From assembly GCA_964575975.1 (NCBI GenBank), contig CAZNTU010000046.1:1-31858 (forward strand): a stretch of DNA of 31,858 nt, given 5' to 3'. The DNA comes from G963674505 sp964575975 (lineage in GTDB: Bacteria; Desulfobacterota; Desulfobacteria; Desulfobacterales; SKZT01). Positions 1-7,159 of the stretch are shown piece after piece; position 1 is the first letter of the stretch; each line of letters starts with the position of its first letter. The position numbers and the translations under genes are program-made. The notes beneath the pieces were generated by a model that was not told the origin of the DNA, ran no database searches, and saw only the letters and a list, made by a program, of their open reading frames with translations.

Positions 1-22
1 CGTCGAAAAATGCGCTTTTCAT
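1..22 (-). CDS. 5' end of a gene running off the left edge (unidentified)
   Basis: Only the first seven codons are inside the window. On the minus strand an ATG at position 22 opens a frame reading M-K-S-A-F-F-D. It is preceded by a strong purine-rich SD (GAGGAGGGG) about five bases upstream, which is the main reason for calling it. The product cannot be identified from seven residues. It is co-directional with the nuclease and ATPase genes upstream of it, about 300 bp away, so it may belong to the same transcript or have its own promoter in the AT-rich gap. Confidence 0.5.
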
Positions 23-240
23 CTTCGCCCCTCCTCAATCCGTTTCCGGAAAGAGCAGTTTGGTGCTTCCAACTTTCAAAAGTTTTGTCGCTTCCGTTAA
101 GGTTAAGCTCCTGCCAACCGATTGAATTGCAGATGATGGGGCCAATCGATTTTCAAGGCTTTTTCCGGCGAATCGTGCGCAGTGATCTTTTTGGCGACCC
201 GAGTTTTCCCCTTGGCTATACTAATGTGACCTGTTACGCC

Positions 241-323
241 GACCAGCTTATTTTTTACATTTGATTTCCCGGATAACGGCAGTTGGTCATTCTCAGATTA
301 AAAATGTAAACTTCAAGTTGGTC
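241..323. repeat. imperfect inverted repeat in the gap before the left-edge gene
   Basis: The arms at 241-260 and 304-323 are reverse complements at about 15 of 20 positions (GACCAGCTT against AAGTTGGTC, and TTTACAT against ATGTAAA), separated by about 43 bases. AGTTGGTCA also occurs as a direct repeat at 281-289 and 316-324. The rest of 23-321 holds no convincing gene. The repeat lies between the stop of the nuclease-like gene and the left-edge gene, so it could be an operator or a 3' structure. There is no T-run to call a terminator. Confidence 0.35.
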
Positions 324-747
324 AGAGTAATATGCTGATAAACCGGTGTTCATATTTTTCCAGAAAAGTCGCCTTCTTCCAGAATGATTTCCCAATCTCC
401 CGGCAGTATTTCACAAAGCATTCGGCTCCCGTCAATTGTTTGACAATCTGGTCCCAACTGTCTTTTCTTCGTTTGATCTCGACATATAGGATCCGCTTCG
501 CTTCGGTACTCACGATAACGTAATCGGCACGCTTGCACTCGCCGTTCTTTCCGCAAAAGATGCTGTCCGGCGACTGGAAAGCATCGACTTTGATCACGAT
601 CACATCCGAGGGCACATTGTGTATCGTTGCGCTGGAATCCAGGGCTTTGGATTCCGCAAGTTCGACGAACGGCTTTCCATAATCGTTCTGAAGAGGTACC
701 CGAGCGGTATCTTTGATCATTTGACAAAGGATTTCAGTGTCGGTCAT
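322..747 (-). CDS. PD-(D/E)xK nuclease-like partner of the adjacent ATPase
   Basis: A 141-residue soluble protein. Its middle holds a hydrophobic strand with Asp75, a second strand ending in Glu90-Ile-Lys92, and a helix with Gln104-Leu. This D-x14-E-x-K layout is typical of the PD-(D/E)xK nuclease core (motif seen, activity inferred). Cys65 and Cys71 flank the first strand. The ATG at 747 has an SD (GGTGGAG) and overlaps the 3' end of the ATPase gene by 14 bp, so the two are probably translationally coupled. By analogy with ATPase-plus-nuclease defence pairs such as Septu or PARIS, it may be the effector that cuts nucleic acid when the ATPase is triggered. I do not recognise a named family. 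The motif could also belong to a non-catalytic fold relative. Confidence 0.75.
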   Translation of the reverse strand: MTDTEILCQMIKDTARVPLQNDYGKPFVELAESKALDSSATIHNVPSDVIVIKVDAFQSPDSIFCGKNGECKRADYVIVSTEAKRILYVEIKRRKDSWDQIVKQLTGAECFVKYCREIGKSFWKKATFLEKYEHRFISILL

Positions 748-2140
748 TATTCGTCTCCACCCCAGACAATTTCTTCCTGAATACGATACGATTCATATCC
801 TCGATAGTGTTATCGAAACTTCTGGCCTCGATGCCCGTTTCGGAATCTATATCGGCGGGAACGAGCGTCAGTCCGCGCGTTTTTCGTTGCGCTCCATCAG
901 CCTTGATCAACGCCTCCTCCGCGATATACATTTTCACTTTTTCAAAATCGAGCAGTTCGTCAATACGGTAGCCTTCGCGCTCGGCTATGGCTTCGAATCT
1001 ATTACCCTGCCGGTTGAGCATGATAAGCGTATTCAGCTCCTTCACGATGTAGTCGCTATGGGTTGTTACGAAAACTTTTATCCCTATGGTCACCAACCTT
1101 GAAAAAAGTCGTGCAACCCGTCTCTGATTTTCCGGGTGCAAGTTAAGCTCCGGCTCGTCGATCATGAGCAAATCGCCTGGTGCGGCCTCGTGCCGCAGAT
1201 AAAAACCAATATCCAGCAAAGATCTCACGGCGCTCGAGCTTTCATCCATTGTCAGCTTTATGCGTTTCCCGTTTGGAACGAAGTAAAGCTCATCGTTTTT
1301 GGTGACAAGATACTTCCCGCCGATGATATTTGCGAAAGCCGACAGAATTTCCGGATGCTCCTTCGCTATGAAACTGTCTTTTTTTGATATCGTTTCCAGT
1401 TGTCTCGTAAATTCGACGTTGTATTTTACCGGCAAGGCATAATCCGCATAAACCTTGGAAAGCAATTCGAAAGGATTTATTTCCTTTTCCATCGAACTTA
1501 TTTCTTCCAGAAGCCGGTTTCGCGCGAAATTGAGTTCTTTCCTGAATATCGCGGCCCCGGTCCGTTCGGCGCTGGCAATGAACGGACGGGGAAAAAGGTG
1601 CCCGAAAAGGATGTCTTTCAAAGCATCTCCGACAATCCGATTAATAAGGTCGTGCGGTATTTTTACCTTTTCTTTCTCGACAAGAAGAGAAATCGCGACC
1701 AAAGGGGAATCGGCTTTTTTTAAAATGGAAAAAAGCTGGGTTTTGGCGGCCCCCATTGTACGTTCAAAAGCTGGACTTGGCTGTATGTCGATAGAATCCA
1801 AGTCGATCCTGAAGTCGCTTTCCGAAAAATGTCTTTCCGAAGACGCGAAGACGTGCGGGAGTTTTTCGGTAAAGGATTTGCATCCATTTTCGAGGATCTT
1901 GGGGGCGTCACTGACAAATTGCCGTAAACCCAACTCGATAGTTCCCTCGTTCAACAACTGCCTTACTTCTTTCTCGGGCACCTTGATCGAAAAGGCTTCG
2001 CGCCAGAAGGAAAGAAAGCCGAACAACGCATACGTGGCGTACGTCTTTCCAGTGTTGTTAGAACCGCAGATGATCGTCAGTTCGCCAAGCGCAAACTCGG
2101 CCTGCTTGAGAGGGCCGAGATTCTTGATTGTTATTTTCAT
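734..2140 (-). CDS. AAA/ABC-type ATPase (OLD/AAA_15-like), putative defence ATPase
   Basis: A 468-residue protein with an SMC/ABC-type nucleotide-binding fold split by a long helical insert. Walker A is GSNNTGKT (26-33), the signature-like SSSAV is at 301-305, Walker B LLMIDEPE is at 324-331 with a D-loop NLHP after it, and the switch histidine lies in TTHSD (359-363). Residues 189-207 hold a conserved-looking AERTG...KELNFARN stretch. No TOPRIM or HNH domain follows, unlike true OLD proteins; the nuclease is probably the overlapping downstream gene. The start was moved ten codons inward to 2140 because that ATG has a GGGGGGAGG SD and begins the usual MKITIKNLGP strand. It likely senses or processes nucleic acid together with its partner. 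DNA repair is an alternative role. Confidence 0.88.
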   Translation of the reverse strand: MKITIKNLGPLKQAEFALGELTIICGSNNTGKTYATYALFGFLSFWREAFSIKVPEKEVRQLLNEGTIELGLRQFVSDAPKILENGCKSFTEKLPHVFASSERHFSESDFRIDLDSIDIQPSPAFERTMGAAKTQLFSILKKADSPLVAISLLVEKEKVKIPHDLINRIVGDALKDILFGHLFPRPFIASAERTGAAIFRKELNFARNRLLEEISSMEKEINPFELLSKVYADYALPVKYNVEFTRQLETISKKDSFIAKEHPEILSAFANIIGGKYLVTKNDELYFVPNGKRIKLTMDESSSAVRSLLDIGFYLRHEAAPGDLLMIDEPELNLHPENQRRVARLFSRLVTIGIKVFVTTHSDYIVKELNTLIMLNRQGNRFEAIAEREGYRIDELLDFEKVKMYIAEEALIKADGAQRKTRGLTLVPADIDSETGIEARSFDNTIEDMNRIVFRKKLSGVETNNDRH

Positions 2141-2177
2141 GTCGCCTCCCCCCAAAAAAGAATTCATCGATTCCCCT

Positions 2178-2204
2178 ACTATATGGGCGGTATCCGATTG
2201 TCAA
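2178..2204 (-). promoter_or_regulatory. putative sigma70 promoter of the ATPase-nuclease pair
   Basis: On the minus strand TTGACA (2204-2199) is followed after 15 bp by TATAGT (2183-2178). The -10 end lies 38 bases before the ATPase start codon, implying a leader of about 30 nt. The spacer is shorter than the ideal 17 bp. It would let the pair be expressed independently of the large upstream membrane gene. Confidence 0.45.
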
Positions 2205-2281
2205 CCGCTTCACGCCTCAAAACCAGAGGTGAACACGGACACACGCGGTTTTCTTTCCATGGAGCGTCCGGATATTTTTGC

Positions 2282-5200
2282 TTATCCCCGTCCATCCGCA
2301 GTGCCAATAGGAGGCGGCGTGTCTTTTTTCCTCCTGAGCCGAATCTTTTTCCATATGCTCGGTTCCTTGATGCAATCGTATCCCCACCGCAGCCATTTCA
2401 GCAACGAAAGAGCAAGCCACAGCGCCCATGCCAGCATGAGGAAGTGATAGACTCCCTGGTGCAGGGTCAACGCCCAAGGCCGGGGCATGAGGCCGTCGAT
2501 GCGGTCTTGGGTCCAGCGAAGCGAAAAGTCGCCGGACCCGTTTCCCGCCACCCGCATTTGGGGGATTCCCAGCAGGCCTTTTTCGATGGCTGTATAAAGA
2601 CAGGCGAGGGCCGCGAACGTCAGGAAAATCAGCAGGAGTTGGGTGAAGTTGTAGGGTATCGGTTTCTCGATGGCTCCTCGTTGCTTTCTGAATCCCAGAG
2701 CGAGGAGCCATCCTACCACGACCAGGGCGGCCGGGGGAGGAATTTGGGTGAGTCCTAGTCCCAGGAGAAGCCAATGGCCTGTTTTCAAGGGTGTCAATGT
2801 TTCGCGGCCCAGTCCGAGCGCGACTGTTACTATCACGATCAGGTAGCTCCAGAAGAGCACAGCAGGCCCCATCCGAGGGCCGCAGGTCCAAAGAATCCAT
2901 CGATTGGAGGGCATTTGGAAGTTCACCCGAGCGTTTACCGCAGGCAACCATAGGTCCACGCGGGGGGCTTTTAGAAAAACCAGGCCGTCCGCAGGCTGGT
3001 TCCATTCCAGTTGGATCGTCTGCTTTCGAGGCTCCAACGGAATCGTCACCTTGTCGCCCTCCTGCCCGATAGGCTGGCTCGTTCCGTCGATCATAACCAG
3101 CTGCAGCGCGGCGTCTTCGGGAATGGTTATCTCGCGGCGTCCGCCGCCGCTGGAGCGAACGGTCATGCTTAACGTTGCCTTTGAAAAACGTTGTCCCGGG
3201 GTCCACTCCAAAGTGGCGCTGTCGACGGTCACCATGCGGCCTTCGACCGCCTCGGGCCGGGAGACCGCAATGACGGCTTTTTCGCCGGGCCATGGTCGCC
3301 ATTGCGGACGCCATACGTTTTCCTGGTCCTGGTGGTAAATTACCGGGATTCCCGACAACTCGCAGTGCCAGATCGGACTGGCGTCCAGAGTCCAAGACTC
3401 GACCCAAGGCGCTCCGGTGGAAGCGACAAGCGCCAATTCCGTCGTCTTCTCCAATGTGGACAGAAAACCGACGGAACTCTCGTTGGCGGGCATATGGACT
3501 ACTGCGACTCCGTTTTTCGCGCGCACGCCTTCCGAAGCGACCGATTCGCCGTCGAGCAGCGGAATTTCCAGCACGGACGACACGCCGGGGGAATTGATAC
3601 TTTTGATTGTGGTTTCGACCTCCCAGGAAAGCCCCAGTCGAAAAACGCGTTCCACGAGGAAAAACGGGGGCAGGGTCCGGGACTCCAAAGCGGAGGGAAC
3701 TTTTTGGCCCTGTTCCAGGCGGGTCAGTTGAAGCACGCTTTCCACTCCGCCGTCCTGATGCGCTCCGCGCACGTCCCATCCATCGGCGGCTATCTCCGCG
3801 CTGGCGGGCTTTAGGGGCAGGGAGAGTCTGACGACATCGAGCGCCTCGACACCTCCGTTCAACTCCAGGCTGTGGACGCCTTGGTCGATCAAAGCCCAGA
3901 GGATGCCGTCCTTGTCGCGAAGCAAACCATCGGCCGGACTGCGGTCGATCATGACGGAACGCGGAAGCCAGGAACTGGCGGAACCCGGGAGAGGAACGCC
4001 TGTTTTTGTCGCCGCGTGGATTTCCAGCTCGATTCGAATACGGTCCGGCGTCGCGTCCAGTTTCATGTGACCGATTCGGGCGCAATTGGGAAAGCAATCC
4101 GGGCCTTTAAGCAACCGTTCCCGCAGTTCCTCCAACAGCGCGGGAGTCGGATAGCCGTTGGACGCGCTTTCCGCCCGAACCTCCGACGCGCCGGACGGCA
4201 AAGCCATAGCCATGGCCAAAACAACGGCCGCCGTCGATTTTTTCCCGGCCGTCTTGATCCATTTCATAATGTCCAATGCCCAAAAGATCAGGAGGGCGAG
4301 CAGCACGACCCTTGCGAACGACAGGATCGAATTGAAAAGCGGAGGAGTCAGATACAAGCGGATGGCCTGTTTCTTGTCCACCGGACCGTTGAATTTCAAT
4401 TCGAAGGAACGCCAATTCCAATCCGGAAGACCCGGCCCCGTTTGGATCAAGGCGTCCGGATCCTGATTCAAAAGAGCCATCTGCCGGGCCTTGCCCGGAT
4501 ACGCCTGCTGTCGCGTCTCCGGGACCGTCTCGGACTTCTTTCGGAGCATGTAATCCGGACTCCGTGACAAAGCGTCCAATTCGGCTTCCATCGGGGCGAT
4601 CGACTTCGAACAGCCGGGCGCGCATCCGCGAAAACCGTAGTATTGATATCCCCCCGGCATCTCCAACTGAGGGTAAACGCCGATCCTGGCCTGCTTTACC
4701 ATGAAAGGAATCGCGATGATCAGCAGAGCGATGGCCGACGCGGCCCACCATAATGTCGTGAATCGTCTCATCCAGCCGTCGGGAAGCACCTTTAACAGGG
4801 CCATGGCCCCCAGGAGAAACAGCCAGACCGCTTTCGGCGAACCGGGTTCGTGGAAAACCGCGACGAGCGCGACCAGACACAGCGCTCCCCATGCGGCGTT
4901 TCTCATTTTGAAGACCGCCAACGATATTACCAGGACCAGGAAAAGGTCCAGCAGGGTCCATCTTTGAAACCACGTGCCCTGGACCGAATCGACCCCGCCG
5001 ACGTGAATCAGCCGCCATCCGGGACCGATGTTCAGATTCGCGGAAACCGACTGGAAATCGTGGTCCCATCCCACGGCGGGAATCGCGGCGCCGGTCCTTG
5101 CCATCCGCGAATCGGCGGAAAGCTCCACCACCCCGTGACGGAGCTCCACTCCCGGCTTCCTGTCGTTCCCGGTCTGCGTGACCAGCCTGTCCTTTCCGTT

Positions 5201-6367
5201 CGTGGAGACCCTTCCCAGTTCGACGGGCGGATTCATGGACAAGGACCAGGATCTGCTCAACGTTCCCGAGATTTCGTCGCGAATCGTATACCCGCCGCCG
5301 TCGAAATCGAGCCACAAGCTCCTTTGCAGGGAAAGACGGTCCGGCGCGGGATCGGGATTTCCACGCCGGGTTTGCTCGAACCGGATCGTTTCGCCGGGTT
5401 CCATAACGAAGGCGGGATTCTCTTTCCATTCCTCCGGCATCTCCGTCTGCTGGGGATCTACCGGGGACGGACCTTTGATATCCACCATGCGAAGATGGTT
5501 TCGGGATTGGAACGACCATATCTCCACGCCATGCGTCCCTTTCACCGGCCCAAGCTCGGCAACGGGTCCCTCGAACCGGGAGGCGATGCGTATTTCCCAC
5601 CTTCCAGGCCTTGCCTGGATCAAAAAACCGCCGTCGGGATTTATTCTGGCCGGGAGCGGACTTTGCAGTTCCATGGCGACGGCATCCCCGAGCATGACGT
5701 CTTTGAATTCGATCTCGCGCCCCCTGCCCGAAACGTCTATCTTCAACAGGCTCTCGATCTTCATGGGAATGGAATCCTCCACGAGCCTGAAAACCCTGAT
5801 GGACGCTTTGTCCTCGGCCCTCAAAGGCCCCGATCTTTTTTTCAGCCATACGCGGCCGTCGGAATCGATCGCTGGCGACGCTGACGGCTTTCCATCGACC
5901 GATATTTCCATCAGCGCGGAATTTGCCGGAACGGCGATGGTCTCGGGCATAGTGTTCCAGACGAAAAGACCTTCGACCAAGTTGGCGCCGGGTTTTGCCA
6001 ACACGTGGGGAACGCCGTTTCTGTTTAATACGGGGGAGAGTTCGCCGTTCAAGGCTACGGAACGGGGCCAGAGGGAAATCCCGCCTGGCAGGGGTAACCA
6101 TTTCTCGCAAAAAACCAGCCATCGCTGCTCGAAAGAACCCCCTTGGCCGTCGGCCCGCAGGCTTAAAAAAGTCGGCCATGCGCATTGACGTTCTTCGCCG
6201 TCGTCGTACATGGAAGGGCAAAGCTTTTCTTCCATGTCGTAAAGAACCCACGACTCCCACTCTGCCAAACCAGGGGGAATTTGCGGCTTGTCCGACGCCT
6301 CGCAAAAACCGGCGCCGGCACAGAAAAAAACAATCGTAAAGAGTGGAAAGATTAGAGATGGACGCAT
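2282..6367 (-). CDS. large internally duplicated envelope/membrane protein, function unknown
   Basis: A 1361-residue protein. Residues 1-21 form a signal peptide or N-terminal anchor. A long tryptophan-rich, probably beta-rich extracytoplasmic part follows, then a bundle of helices at about 468-557, another near 680-706, a second signal-peptide-like stretch (STAAVVLAMAMALPSGAS, about 712-730, followed by Ala-x-Ala sites), a second extracytoplasmic part, and four C-terminal helices (about 1163-1183, 1193-1222, 1236-1257, 1310-1330) with a basic tail. The two outer parts share an LPG...W-x-PRSV module, suggesting duplication and fusion. The ATG at 6367 was preferred because a CCGAGG SD precedes it and the signal peptide starts there. 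The C-terminal motifs resemble conserved unnamed proteobacterial proteins (recollection, not searched). It follows the PilZ gene, so a role in envelope or surface assembly is possible. Confidence 0.85.
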   Translation of the reverse strand: MRPSLIFPLFTIVFFCAGAGFCEASDKPQIPPGLAEWESWVLYDMEEKLCPSMYDDGEERQCAWPTFLSLRADGQGGSFEQRWLVFCEKWLPLPGGISLWPRSVALNGELSPVLNRNGVPHVLAKPGANLVEGLFVWNTMPETIAVPANSALMEISVDGKPSASPAIDSDGRVWLKKRSGPLRAEDKASIRVFRLVEDSIPMKIESLLKIDVSGRGREIEFKDVMLGDAVAMELQSPLPARINPDGGFLIQARPGRWEIRIASRFEGPVAELGPVKGTHGVEIWSFQSRNHLRMVDIKGPSPVDPQQTEMPEEWKENPAFVMEPGETIRFEQTRRGNPDPAPDRLSLQRSLWLDFDGGGYTIRDEISGTLSRSWSLSMNPPVELGRVSTNGKDRLVTQTGNDRKPGVELRHGVVELSADSRMARTGAAIPAVGWDHDFQSVSANLNIGPGWRLIHVGGVDSVQGTWFQRWTLLDLFLVLVISLAVFKMRNAAWGALCLVALVAVFHEPGSPKAVWLFLLGAMALLKVLPDGWMRRFTTLWWAASAIALLIIAIPFMVKQARIGVYPQLEMPGGYQYYGFRGCAPGCSKSIAPMEAELDALSRSPDYMLRKKSETVPETRQQAYPGKARQMALLNQDPDALIQTGPGLPDWNWRSFELKFNGPVDKKQAIRLYLTPPLFNSILSFARVVLLALLIFWALDIMKWIKTAGKKSTAAVVLAMAMALPSGASEVRAESASNGYPTPALLEELRERLLKGPDCFPNCARIGHMKLDATPDRIRIELEIHAATKTGVPLPGSASSWLPRSVMIDRSPADGLLRDKDGILWALIDQGVHSLELNGGVEALDVVRLSLPLKPASAEIAADGWDVRGAHQDGGVESVLQLTRLEQGQKVPSALESRTLPPFFLVERVFRLGLSWEVETTIKSINSPGVSSVLEIPLLDGESVASEGVRAKNGVAVVHMPANESSVGFLSTLEKTTELALVASTGAPWVESWTLDASPIWHCELSGIPVIYHQDQENVWRPQWRPWPGEKAVIAVSRPEAVEGRMVTVDSATLEWTPGQRFSKATLSMTVRSSGGGRREITIPEDAALQLVMIDGTSQPIGQEGDKVTIPLEPRKQTIQLEWNQPADGLVFLKAPRVDLWLPAVNARVNFQMPSNRWILWTCGPRMGPAVLFWSYLIVIVTVALGLGRETLTPLKTGHWLLLGLGLTQIPPPAALVVVGWLLALGFRKQRGAIEKPIPYNFTQLLLIFLTFAALACLYTAIEKGLLGIPQMRVAGNGSGDFSLRWTQDRIDGLMPRPWALTLHQGVYHFLMLAWALWLALSLLKWLRWGYDCIKEPSIWKKIRLRRKKDTPPPIGTADGRG

Positions 6368-6427
6368 AAAACCTCGGAGGTCTGGCGGCGGAACCCGCCA
6401 ACTTGGCAAGAGTTTTTTGCTGAATCG

Positions 6428-6456
6428 AGTCCCCGCTTCTCTTGAAAAACGGGACT
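6428..6456 (-). terminator. weak hairpin between the PilZ gene and the membrane protein gene
   Basis: AGTCCC and GGGACT arms can pair around a loop of about 17 bases in the 103-bp gap between the two co-directional genes. There is no T-run after it on the minus strand, so it may be an attenuator or mRNA-stabilising hairpin, not a true terminator. Confidence 0.25.
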
Positions 6457-6470
6457 TTATCGGATAGAAC

Positions 6471-6851
6471 CTAATCTCCGACGGCGTCTTCGCTCGGCGA
6501 CTCGACGACAGGTTTCTCCAACAAGGAAATTCCGATCAACAAGCTATCCCCGAATCTGCGGCCGACATCCTCGGAAATATGCGCTATCCTGACGCGCGCA
6601 GAGTGCATCGGCTTCTTGGCGAAGGTCGGATAGTATTTCAAGTCGAGAACGTCTCCGACCTTGATTCGCTTTAAAACGTCGCTGTTCCTTTCGGCGACGA
6701 AACACATCCCGGCGGGCGAAGCATCGCGGATGAGATATTGCCTCGTCTGCGTCTCGCCCTCGAACGAAAACTCGATCATATAGTATTCATCGATTATGGT
6801 GCGCAACGAGCATCTTCTGTCGAATGGATTAATGGATATCGAATCGGGCAT
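6471..6851 (-). CDS. PilZ-domain protein (putative cyclic-di-GMP receptor)
   Basis: A 126-residue protein made almost only of a PilZ barrel. The first c-di-GMP motif R-x3-R is seen in RCSLR near the N-terminus, and the second, D-x-S-x2-G, in DASPAG about 40 residues later. The family binds c-di-GMP and changes the activity of partner proteins in motility, exopolysaccharide or adhesion. The start at 6851 is preferred over the longer TTG start at 6959: it has an AAGGAG SD about ten bases upstream and begins just before the domain. The added N-terminus in the longer form looks like non-coding translation. The gene lies 103 bp before the large membrane protein on the same strand, which suggests the two act together. 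Confidence 0.85.
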   Translation of the reverse strand: MPDSISINPFDRRCSLRTIIDEYYMIEFSFEGETQTRQYLIRDASPAGMCFVAERNSDVLKRIKVGDVLDLKYYPTFAKKPMHSARVRIAHISEDVGRRFGDSLLIGISLLEKPVVESPSEDAVGD

Positions 6852-7017
6852 ATCAAGCGTCTCTCCTTCATTTTTTCGTCCAAGGTCAAAAATGGCCTTA
6901 ATATGTCGGCGACCTTCTCCGAAAGAATTCCGCAACGATGTCTTTCGGAAAAAGAACAATCGCGTTTCCGACCGGACGCATAACGTTTAGACCATTTTTT
7001 CGGTATTTGCAATAAAC

Positions 7018-7051
7018 ATCTTAACAAGAAATAATAAGGTATTGTTAAAAT
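7018..7051. promoter_or_regulatory. inverted repeat TTAACAA-N14-TTGTTAA (operator-like)
   Basis: Perfect seven-base arms at 7021-7027 and 7042-7048 lie in the AT-rich gap between the divergent PilZ and acyl-CoA synthetase genes. Flanking bases extend the match to 9 of 10. The 21-bp centre-to-centre spacing (two helical turns) suits a dimeric regulator. Which gene it controls cannot be told from sequence alone. Confidence 0.4.
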
Positions 7052-7091
7052 CGAGGTTTCTTGTCCCGCATGAATTTTGCAGCCATATTCG

Positions 7092-7118
7092 TTGACCTCG
7101 GATGACGAAGCGTATATG
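7092..7118 (+). promoter_or_regulatory. possible promoter of the acyl-CoA synthetase gene
   Basis: TTGACC (7092-7097) and TATATG (7113-7118) are separated by 15 bp and lie 41 bp before the start codon. The spacer and -10 box are suboptimal, so this is tentative. Confidence 0.28.
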
Positions 7119-7159
7119 GAACTAAAGATGGGATCAAACGAATTCGAAAGGATTGAAGA

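Noticed and set aside
10..264. 84-residue plus-strand open frame at the left edge
   Set aside because: No SD, low-complexity composition and no recognisable motif; a minus-strand start with a strong SD overlaps it.
2217..6401. Very long open frames (626 and 764 codons) in other minus frames
   Set aside because: Arg/Gly-rich shadow translations of the large membrane protein gene in GC-rich DNA; the real frame has a signal peptide and helices.
6852..6959. Longer N-terminus for the PilZ protein from a TTG codon
   Set aside because: The extra residues look non-coding, while the ATG at 6851 has a proper SD just before the domain.
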